From Pedosphaera sp. (GTDB lineage Bacteria; Verrucomicrobiota; Verrucomicrobiia; Limisphaerales; SXTU01): a stretch of DNA of 6,798 nucleotides. The translations under genes and the position numbers were made by a program. Under the pieces are notes generated by a model that saw nothing but the letters and a program-made list of their open reading frames with translations, was not told the DNA's origin and ran no database searches. The stretch spans positions 1 through 6,798 of the forward strand of contig SIBB01000198.1 in NCBI GenBank assembly GCA_009695395.1, in the 5' to 3' direction. Below, piece by piece: positions 1-6,202 of the stretch. Within the stretch, counting starts at the first letter, position 1, and the number at the start of each line of letters is the position of its first letter.

Positions 1-603
1 CTGGAGGTTCTCCTTGTCCTTCATCTGCCCGTAGAGCTTCTCATACATCTCGTAGGGGTCGGAGATCGGCGCGACGGGCTTGTTCGCGCCAGCGTAGCTC
101 ATGCGGGTCCAGGGATCGGCGCGGTCCGTCACGCCGACGCCGAATTCGAGCGAGCCGAAGCGCGTGCGAGTGTCGTCCTTGCTCTGGAGGTAGTTTTTGA
201 TTTCCTGGTCGATGGAAATGCCGCTGGCCCAGCCGGCGGGCGCGCCGCCGCCGCCCATGATGTTGCCGGGGAAAAGCTCAATGCCCGTGAGCAGGCAGCT
301 CATGCCGCGCATGTGGCTGTCGCCATCGCCGCGCACTTTGTTGTGAACGCCGTTGAGCACGAGCATCCGGTCCTTGAAGGCTTCCAGCGGCGTCATGATT
401 TCCTTGAGCTGAAAATCAGTGCCGGTGGCGTCGGGCCAGTAGGCGGCAGGGATGGTGCCGTTGGGGCTGAACATGAACACCAGCCGCTGGCGCGGGCGCG
501 CGGGCGCGGCGAGGCCGAGGCTGGGCAGGCCAGTGATGAACGGGAGCGTGGCGGCGGAGAGGCCGGCCTGCTTGAGGAAAGTGCGACGATGGAGGGCGTT
601 CAT
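1..603 (-). CDS. DUF1552 domain protein, Tat-exported (N-terminal part, runs off the window)
   Basis: The frame opens with ATG at 601-603 and stays open for 201 codons to the window edge, so the C-terminal half is missing; family members are usually somewhat over 400 residues. The N-terminus has a twin-arginine signal: R6-R7-T8-F9-L10-K11, then a hydrophobic stretch (about 13-32) ending in an Ala-rich LAAP site. This implies folding in the cytoplasm and export by Tat. The mature part shows DUF1552 hallmarks: an FMFSPNGT motif (43-50), a Trp-Pro (56-57), a KDRMLVLNG segment (77-85), and GDGDSHMRG followed by LLTG (92-107). DUF1552 proteins have no established activity. They are typically encoded beside DUF1592-type cytochrome proteins in Planctomycetota and Verrucomicrobiota, exactly as here. 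Only 5 bases separate this start from the stop of the upstream gene, so co-transcription and translational coupling are likely. No Shine-Dalgarno is visible; the start is chosen because it gives a complete Tat signal. Confidence 0.88.
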   Translation of the reverse strand, partial: MNALHRRTFLKQAGLSAATLPFITGLPSLGLAAPARPRQRLVFMFSPNGTIPAAYWPDATGTDFQLKEIMTPLEAFKDRMLVLNGVHNKVRGDGDSHMRGMSCLLTGIELFPGNIMGGGGAPAGWASGISIDQEIKNYLQSKDDTRTRFGSLEFGVGVTDRADPWTRMSYAGANKPVAPISDPYEMYEKLYGQMKDKENLQ

Positions 604-608
604 GTTTT

Positions 609-2927
609 CTATTTTGTTGTGCTGGCCAGCTTCGCGGTCCCCTGTAACGCGGACACGGTCACGATGTCCACGAGCAGCTTCTGGATGTTATGCCCGGACT
701 GGACGAAGGAAAGGCGCAACTGGTTCAACACGTCCGGGCCGTAGGCGGGCATGCGCTGCTTCACGATCTGACTGAACAACTGTTCGATGAAGGCGTTGTG
801 CGCGTGCTCGCTCTTCACGGCGAACTCGGCCACATCGCGCGCTCCCTTGAGGCGAATGATGCCACCGTCGTCGGTGGTGTAGTCGGCGGCGGCGTTGATG
901 GGACGGTTGTCGTCCTTATCGCGGAAGCGGCCCACGGCGTCGAAGTTTTCCAGTGCGAAGCCCAGCGGGTTGATGACGGAATGGCAGCTATGACAGGCCT
1001 GCGGGCGGGTCAGCTCGGTGATTTTCTCGCGCATGGTCATGCCGGGCTTAAAGTCGCCGTCCTTGAACGCCACGGCGATGGGCGGCGGGCGCAGCGCGCG
1101 GCCCACGATGTTGCGGGTGAGGAACACGCCGCGATGGATGGGCGAGCTGGACTTGTTGTAGGAGAAGGCCGCGAGCAGATAGGGATGCGTGATGACGCCG
1201 GAGCGCTGCTTGGGATCGAGTTGCACTCGCACAAAGTCCTCGGTGGCGTTGCTGGTGATGCCGTAGAACTGCGCGAGGCGAGTGTTCACGAAGAAGTCGT
1301 CCTCCAGCAGCAGGCGGCGGTAGTCGGAGGATTCGGTCCAGACCACGTCGTCGAGGAAGATGTTCAGCGACGTGCGGAGGTCGGAGATGATTTCGGGTGT
1401 GAAGCCGGGGAAGAGGCTCGGGTCTTTGGTCAGGTCCTCGATGTGGTTCATCTGGAGCCAGTGATGGAGGAAATACTGCATCTTCCCGCGCGTGCGGGCG
1501 TCGGCCAACATGCGGCGCGCCTGCTCGGTGACTTGCTCGCGCGTGCGCAACTTGCCTTGCACAGCGGCCTTGTTCAGCGCGGCGTCGGGCAACGAATCCC
1601 ACAGGCCGAAGGCCAGCCGTTCGGCGATAGTGAAGTCATCCGACTGCACGCCCTCAATGCCAAGATAAAGGAAGCGTGGTGACTTGAGCGTGAGGAGAAC
1701 GACGCGCTTCACGCCGTCCTCGGGCTTGACCGCGCTGTGCAACGGGAGCGTGACAAAGAGATTCTTCTGCTCGTCCGTCAGCGGGCGGCGGAAGGCCTTG
1801 GCGACCAATTCCGCGCAGAAGGTCTCGACCTTGGCGACGCGGTCCTTGTCGCTGGCCTTGCTGCGCGTGAGGCGGTCGAGATTCTTGGCGACGTAGGTTG
1901 CGACCTCAATGGCCACGCGCGTGACGGCCTCGTCCCATTCCTTCGACACAGACACACCGCGTTCGTAGCCCACGCTGCTGTCATCGGCGGGGAATGGAGT
2001 GGCGATGATGAACGTGGTCGCGGCGCGCTCAGGCGCGAGGTTGCGTGCGGAGATTACCTGCCGCGCGCCGTGGGGCGGCCGCCAGAGCAGCGTGACGTTC
2101 GCCAGCGGGTCGCGCGAAGTCTTGAAGAACTCCAGCCGCAGCGGATAAGCGCGTCCGCCGATGAGCCGCAGCGTGGCCGTGTGCTCGACGCCTTTGAAGG
2201 ACGAGACCGAGCCGTCAATCAGCGGCTGCTCGTCGTTGTTGACCCAGAGCCGGACGCCGTTGGCGGTCTTGACGACGAACTCGTAGTCGCCCGACTCCTC
2301 GGCGATGACCGAGCCGGTCCAGTTCAACGCGAAGCCGTTCGTGCCCTCACCGGCCCAGTCGGGGCGGTTCTTGCCGAAGTCGAATTCAATCTTGCCGTCG
2401 TTGCGTTCCAGCGTCTTGTCCTCGCGCCGGATGGTGCGCGACTTGTAGCCGACCGCGGCCAGGCCTTTGCCCGACGTGACCTTCGGCTCCTCGCCCGCGC
2501 GGAAGAGGTCGGCGACGGCGAGCAGATGCTGGCGGTTGGTGAGGCGGACCAGTTCGACGCGTGGGGGCTGGGTCTTAACCTGCGCCGCGCGGGAATAAAA
2601 CGTGTCGTGGATGTAGCGCGCGACGGCGTCGGCGCTCGGGCCGGTGCAGGAGCCGGGCTTGTCCTCCGGCATGGTCTTGGCGATGTAGCGCGTGAGCTTC
2701 TCGGTGGACCAGTCGCCCACGAGCGGGTCGTTGTATTTGCCCTTTACGCCCTGCCCGGCGGGGCCGTGGCACTTGGCGCACTGCTGCTTGTAAATGGCCG
2801 GCCCGTCGGGCTTGCGGGAAAACAGGGAGAACGGCGCGGCAGACGCGGGCGAGGTCAGCCAAAGGCTGACGAGGAGCAGGACGGACAGCAACGCCACGAA
2901 CCATCTGCATTTTTTGGAAGCAACCAT
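609..2927 (-). CDS. Secreted cytochrome c / PA14 / DUF1592-DUF1588-DUF1585 protein
   Basis: A complete 772-residue protein. Residues 1-30 form a Sec signal peptide: basic KKCR, a Leu/Val-rich core at about 10-24, and cleavage after ASA at 28-30. Next is a small cytochrome c domain with heme motif C50-A-K-C53-H54 and M86-P87 as a plausible axial methionine. Residues 125-142 resemble only the start of DUF1587, and a PA14-like beta domain follows (about 155-300; GDYEFVVKTANGVRLWVN at 213-230). Then come DUF1595 (about 330-395), DUF1592 (about 428-555), DUF1588 (about 570-668) with a second heme-like motif C645-H-S-C648-H649 before NPLGFALENFD, and DUF1585 to the end. It is probably periplasmic or surface-located and redox-active; PA14 domains often bind carbohydrate. 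The substrate is unknown. It belongs to the planctomycete-type cytochrome proteins and partners the DUF1552 gene just downstream. The domain order is confident; the function is not. Confidence 0.9.
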   Translation of the reverse strand: MVASKKCRWFVALLSVLLLVSLWLTSPASAAPFSLFSRKPDGPAIYKQQCAKCHGPAGQGVKGKYNDPLVGDWSTEKLTRYIAKTMPEDKPGSCTGPSADAVARYIHDTFYSRAAQVKTQPPRVELVRLTNRQHLLAVADLFRAGEEPKVTSGKGLAAVGYKSRTIRREDKTLERNDGKIEFDFGKNRPDWAGEGTNGFALNWTGSVIAEESGDYEFVVKTANGVRLWVNNDEQPLIDGSVSSFKGVEHTATLRLIGGRAYPLRLEFFKTSRDPLANVTLLWRPPHGARQVISARNLAPERAATTFIIATPFPADDSSVGYERGVSVSKEWDEAVTRVAIEVATYVAKNLDRLTRSKASDKDRVAKVETFCAELVAKAFRRPLTDEQKNLFVTLPLHSAVKPEDGVKRVVLLTLKSPRFLYLGIEGVQSDDFTIAERLAFGLWDSLPDAALNKAAVQGKLRTREQVTEQARRMLADARTRGKMQYFLHHWLQMNHIEDLTKDPSLFPGFTPEIISDLRTSLNIFLDDVVWTESSDYRRLLLEDDFFVNTRLAQFYGITSNATEDFVRVQLDPKQRSGVITHPYLLAAFSYNKSSSPIHRGVFLTRNIVGRALRPPPIAVAFKDGDFKPGMTMREKITELTRPQACHSCHSVINPLGFALENFDAVGRFRDKDDNRPINAAADYTTDDGGIIRLKGARDVAEFAVKSEHAHNAFIEQLFSQIVKQRMPAYGPDVLNQLRLSFVQSGHNIQKLLVDIVTVSALQGTAKLASTTK

Positions 2928-2938
2928 GCGGCGGACTC

Positions 2939-2948
2939 TGACGCGTCA
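2939..2948. promoter_or_regulatory. 10-bp perfect palindrome upstream of the DUF1592 gene
   Basis: TGACGCGTCA reads the same on both strands and sits 11 bases before the ATG of the cytochrome/DUF1592 gene, inside the 41-base gap that is the longest in the gene string. It could be a small operator or a hairpin overlapping the ribosome entry region. There is no matching -10/-35 pair around it, and a 10-base palindrome in GC-rich DNA can arise by chance, so a function is only a possibility. Confidence 0.2.
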
Positions 2949-2968
2949 AAAGGATGTGGAATTCTTGT

Positions 2969-4240
2969 TCACTTCACTGCCCCAGGGATTGAAGTTTGAG
3001 GCTGCCCCACGGGCAAGTCGTCCGGCAGCGGCACGAACTCGCGGATGCGGTCCCATAGCCGGGTGAAGTCCTTGTTCACGTCGCCGCTGAGGCAGTCCGT
3101 GATTTCGCCGGCGGCATCGGGATACTTCATGATGACATCCTTGAAGGAAAAGTTCGGGGCGTAGAACGCATACACCAGTTTCCTCATGTTCTCCACGCCC
3201 TGCCGCATCTGTGTCGCGTAGTCGGCGAAGCGCGCGGGGGAAAAATCCTTCTCTAGGAGCGCCCTGTGAATTTCCTCGCCTGCCATCACCCCGCTCTTGA
3301 GTGCCAGCATCAGCCCGCTGCTGAACACGGGATCGAGGAACGCGAACGCGTCGCCGAGCAGGAGCAGTCCGTCGCAGCCGCAGTGGCGTGAGTGAAAGCT
3401 GTATTCGCTGGTGACGTAGTAGTCGCCGGTGGACGCGCCGGTGGCGAGGTGGTCCTTGATCCAGAGATTCTGCCCGACCTCGCGATGGAAAATGGCCTTG
3501 GGATCTTTCACACCGTCGCGCGTGAGATACTTGCCCTCGGCCACGACGCCGACGCTCACCATGTCGTTGTGCATCGGAATGTGCCAGAACCAGCCCTTAC
3601 CCGGAACAAAGGCGACGGTCGTCTGGCCTTCGTCAATACAGGACTCGCGTTTCGAGCCTCGATAGTAAGTCCAGACGGCGACTTTGTTCAGGTAAGGATC
3701 CTTCATCCGCCAGCCGTTGCGCACGGTGCTGAACGCCTCCTTGCCCGTGCAATCCAGCGTGATGGGCGCACGGAACTCGACGACCTCACCGGACTTCAAG
3801 CGCGCGCGCACGCCGGTGACACGGTCGCCTTCTCGGAGCAACTCCTTCACCTCCGTCTCCTCCAAAACTTCCGCGCCGCGGCCCCGTGCGTGATCCAGCA
3901 GCATCTGGTCAAACTCCGATCGCAGCACCTGCCAAGTCTCCGCCACGGTCTCGCGGTCGTAGCGGTTGAAAAAGTAAAACGGCTCGCTCGCTCGTCCGTC
4001 CGGCTGCACAAAGACAACGCTGTATTTCTTCTGGAAACACGACGCCTTCATCTGCGGGATCAACCCCAAGCGCTCCAGCGGCCCGTAGGTGAAGGGAATC
4101 AATGACTCGCCGATGTGGTAGCGCGGAAACTTCTCACGCTCCAGCACCAGCACGCGATGGCCGAACTCCGCCAAAATCGAGGCCGCGCTGGCTCCCGCCG
4201 GTCCGCCGCCGATGATGAGGGTATCGTAGTTGTTGTTCAT
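2969..4240 (-). CDS. FAD-dependent oxidoreductase, flavin-dependent halogenase-like
   Basis: A complete 423-residue cytoplasmic flavoprotein without a signal peptide. The N-terminus has the Rossmann FAD-binding motif GGGPAGASAA (11-20), followed by acidic E34 in LVLERE and by FPRYHIGESL (38-47), the segment typical of tryptophan- and phenol-halogenase-like flavoproteins. Three halogenase signatures are visible: lysines K71-K72 where the family's catalytic lysine lies, W217-F-W219-H-I221-P222 (WxWxIP), and F301-L-D-P304-V-F-S307-S-G309 (the Fx.Px.Sx.G pattern), preceded by LLLGDAFA, the second FAD motif. A real halogenase would use reduced flavin, oxygen and halide, with FADH2 from a separate reductase; none is encoded in the window. 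Related members act as dehydrogenases or geranylgeranyl-reductase-like enzymes, so halogenation is not proven. The gene follows the chorismate lyase-like gene by 21 bases, which suggests an aromatic or carrier-bound aryl substrate. A weak GGAA lies upstream of the start; the second codon onward (NNNYDTLIIGGG) fits the family N-terminus. Confidence 0.85.
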   Translation of the reverse strand: MNNNYDTLIIGGGPAGASAASILAEFGHRVLVLEREKFPRYHIGESLIPFTYGPLERLGLIPQMKASCFQKKYSVVFVQPDGRASEPFYFFNRYDRETVAETWQVLRSEFDQMLLDHARGRGAEVLEETEVKELLREGDRVTGVRARLKSGEVVEFRAPITLDCTGKEAFSTVRNGWRMKDPYLNKVAVWTYYRGSKRESCIDEGQTTVAFVPGKGWFWHIPMHNDMVSVGVVAEGKYLTRDGVKDPKAIFHREVGQNLWIKDHLATGASTGDYYVTSEYSFHSRHCGCDGLLLLGDAFAFLDPVFSSGLMLALKSGVMAGEEIHRALLEKDFSPARFADYATQMRQGVENMRKLVYAFYAPNFSFKDVIMKYPDAAGEITDCLSGDVNKDFTRLWDRIREFVPLPDDLPVGQPQTSIPGAVK

Positions 4241-4261
4241 AGGGTCGCTTGCTTCCGCAGT

Positions 4262-4819
4262 TCAATGCTGTGTTTGTTCCACCGGCAGGATTTCCACAAT
4301 CTCCGCCAGCACTCGCTGCTGGGGATCCAAAAGTGTGTTGCGGCGGCCATAGAGCCACTGGGATTTGTCCAGCTTGAGCGCGGCGTTGATGAAGTCGTCG
4401 GAGTGGACGCGGAGATAAGCCTTCGGGCGGCTGGCGTGGACGATGGCGTAGTCCGCGAGGAGCGTTCCGAGCGGGCGGCGCTCATCTAGGATTTCCATCC
4501 GGGCGGCGGACGGGAAAAGGGCGAGGTTGATTTTGATGGCCCCGAACTCGACGGGTTGGTCCGACTTGTCGAGGAGCAGCACGACCTCGCGGAAGTAAAA
4601 GTCATCGCGCTGCTGGCGGCTGAGGACTTTGAGATGGATGCGCTCGCCGTGGAACTTCTCCAGCGTCGGCGTCATGTCGTCCTGATGCACAAGCAAGGAC
4701 TTGTAAGGCTCCGGCACGGCGTCGCCGGACACCGGCTCGATGGACGGCAAGTCCCGGCCCGCCTGGGCGTAGAAGTCGTCCAGCGGGTAGGCGATAGGGA
4801 GAGCGAAAGGGGAAGACAT
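4262..4819 (-). CDS. Chorismate lyase-like (UbiC-type) protein
   Basis: A 185-residue cytoplasmic protein, close to the usual chorismate lyase length. Chorismate lyase splits chorismate into 4-hydroxybenzoate and pyruvate. Features that match the fold are a SLLVHQDDMTPTLE segment (41-54), which corresponds to the LLT...LT..LE region of UbiC; R78 in REVVLLLD, the likely counterpart of the active-site arginine; PLG at 116-118; YGRR at 157-160; and AEIVEILP (172-179), whose E173 lines up with the catalytic glutamate before the C-terminal FLP of UbiC. Divergence from proteobacterial UbiC is large, so it could be a related lyase or a non-catalytic relative. The start at 4819 is preferred over an in-frame ATG at 4948, because the 43 extra residues are Arg/Ala-rich shadow sequence overlapping the upstream gene, whereas 4819 leaves an 8-base gap. 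Its position between a radical SAM and a halogenase-like gene suggests it supplies an aromatic building block rather than ubiquinone precursor. Confidence 0.75.
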   Translation of the reverse strand: MSSPFALPIAYPLDDFYAQAGRDLPSIEPVSGDAVPEPYKSLLVHQDDMTPTLEKFHGERIHLKVLSRQQRDDFYFREVVLLLDKSDQPVEFGAIKINLALFPSAARMEILDERRPLGTLLADYAIVHASRPKAYLRVHSDDFINAALKLDKSQWLYGRRNTLLDPQQRVLAEIVEILPVEQTQH

Positions 4820-4827
4820 GGAGCGAT

Positions 4828-6186
4828 TCAGGCGTATCTCGTCGAGCGATGCTCCGGCTTGAAGAACTCCATCAGCAGCCGGTCCACCTGCAGCAGCGCG
4901 TCGCGCGTGAGCACGATGCGGTCGCCGTCCACGGTGAGGCAGCCCCAATCCTTGAGCAGCGCGAGCGGGGCGGCGAACTGATCGAGCGGGTCGGTGCCGA
5001 ACTTCGCCGTGAACTGGCTGCGGCTGTTCGCGCCGAGCTTAAGCATCAGCATGAACTCGCGGATGTAGCGCTCGTCGGGCTTGGTCGGATAGGCGCGGAA
5101 GATGGGCAGCTCGCCCGCGTTCACCTTCGCGAGATACGGGTCAAAGTCCGCTTGGTTCTGGTAGTGGACGCCGTTGATGTGGCCGAAGCTGGCGACGCCC
5201 ACGGAGAGCAAATCCGCGCCGGAGAAGAGGCCTTCGCGATAGAGGAACTTCACCTTGTTCGCGTCGCGCACGACGGTGCTCGTGCTGTTCACCGCGTAGC
5301 CGACCTTCTCGAATTCGCGGAAAGCGTAGTCCACCCAGCGGCGCTTGGTCTCCCAGTCGGCCACCGGCGCGACGAGCTGGCCCTGCGCCTTCATCTGCTG
5401 GTAGATGCCCGTGTTGTAGGGCACTTCCATCTGATAGACCGTGAGCGAGTCGGGCTGGAGCGCGACGGCCTTGGCGACGGTTTCAATCCACTTCTCCTCG
5501 GTCTCCTCGACCATGCCGGCGATGAGGTCGATGTTGATTTGCGGGAAGCCGATTTCCCGCGCGTAGGCGTAGGCACGGGCAATCTCCTTCGAGCGATGCG
5601 CGCGGCCGTTGATTTCGAGGATGTGGTCGTCGAAGTGCTCGATGCCGAGCGAAAGGCGCGTGACGCCGAGGTCGCGGATGGCGCGAAGCTTGTGGTCGGT
5701 GAGCGTGCCCGGCTCGGCCTCGAAGGTGACTTCCTGCGCGTCATCCCACGGCAGCAGGTGCTTCATGCCGTCGGTCAAATACTTGAGCTGCTCGGGGCTG
5801 AGGTAGCTGGGTGTGCCGCCGCCGAAGTAGATGAACTTGGGCTTTCGCTCGCCGATGAAGGGCTTGCCCGCATACATCTCCAGTTCGCGCAAGACGGCGT
5901 CCACGTAGCCCTTGATAGCGGCGGAGTCCTTGTCCGTATAGACCTTGAAGTAGCAGAAGTGGCAGCGCTTCCGGCAGAAGGGGATGTGGGTGTAGAGGCC
6001 CAGCGGCACGCCCGCGCGCGGCGGCTGCTCCATGGCGGCGATCAGCTCCGGCACGAACTCCGGCTTCCAAAACGAAAACGGCGGGTAGTTGGTGACGAAG
6101 TAGTTGCCCGCGGTGGTCGCCAGGTGAGCGGGCGGCGGCTTGTGTTTCGCGTCGGGCGGAAGAGGGGCGGTGGCGATGGCGCTCAT
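4828..6186 (-). CDS. HemN/HemW-like radical SAM protein (coproporphyrinogen III oxidase family)
   Basis: A complete 452-residue cytoplasmic enzyme. The [4Fe-4S] cluster motif is C71-R-K-R-C75-H-F-C78 (CX3CX2C) after GLYTHIPF. It is followed by the SAM-binding GGGTP (122-126), FEAEPGTL (155-162), LSLGIEHFDDHILEINGRAH (179-198) and INIDLIAGM (217-225), the standard order of the HemN/HemW family. A winged-helix-like C-terminal region follows (about 365-450). The residue after the third cysteine pair is Y79-F80, so the extra cysteine of true HemN (CX3CX2CXC) is absent, and I do not find the HNxxYW heme-binding motif of HemW. An N-terminal extension of about 60 residues (NYFVTNYPPFSFW at 28-40) precedes the barrel. 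It is therefore probably neither the heme-pathway dehydrogenase nor the heme chaperone. HemN-like proteins outside heme synthesis include class C radical SAM methyltransferases and cyclopropanases; which chemistry applies here is unknown. The gene lies 16 bases after the beta-propeller gene and 8 before the lyase gene. Confidence 0.88.
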   Translation of the reverse strand: MSAIATAPLPPDAKHKPPPAHLATTAGNYFVTNYPPFSFWKPEFVPELIAAMEQPPRAGVPLGLYTHIPFCRKRCHFCYFKVYTDKDSAAIKGYVDAVLRELEMYAGKPFIGERKPKFIYFGGGTPSYLSPEQLKYLTDGMKHLLPWDDAQEVTFEAEPGTLTDHKLRAIRDLGVTRLSLGIEHFDDHILEINGRAHRSKEIARAYAYAREIGFPQINIDLIAGMVEETEEKWIETVAKAVALQPDSLTVYQMEVPYNTGIYQQMKAQGQLVAPVADWETKRRWVDYAFREFEKVGYAVNSTSTVVRDANKVKFLYREGLFSGADLLSVGVASFGHINGVHYQNQADFDPYLAKVNAGELPIFRAYPTKPDERYIREFMLMLKLGANSRSQFTAKFGTDPLDQFAAPLALLKDWGCLTVDGDRIVLTRDALLQVDRLLMEFFKPEHRSTRYA

Positions 6187-6202
6187 GGAAGATTTTCAGA
6201 CT

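Noticed and set aside
2940..2960. A promoter in the gap before the DUF1592 gene (TTGACG as a -35 box)
   Set aside because: There is no -10-like element at suitable spacing; the start codon itself falls where the -10 would be.
1737..2999. A 420-codon open frame on the plus strand, and the 330-codon one at 690-1682
   Set aside because: Both are antisense to the DUF1592 protein and lack any recognisable motif; codon bias of the true strand explains their length.
4820..4948. N-terminal extension of the chorismate lyase-like protein from an ATG at 4948
   Set aside because: The extra 43 residues are the out-of-frame shadow of the radical SAM gene's end (Arg/His/Ala-rich) and would create a long overlap; the ATG at 4819 fits the family length.
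4828..6186. Calling the radical SAM gene hemN or hemW
   Set aside because: The fourth cysteine of HemN and the HNxxYW motif of HemW are both missing, so a gene symbol would be misleading.
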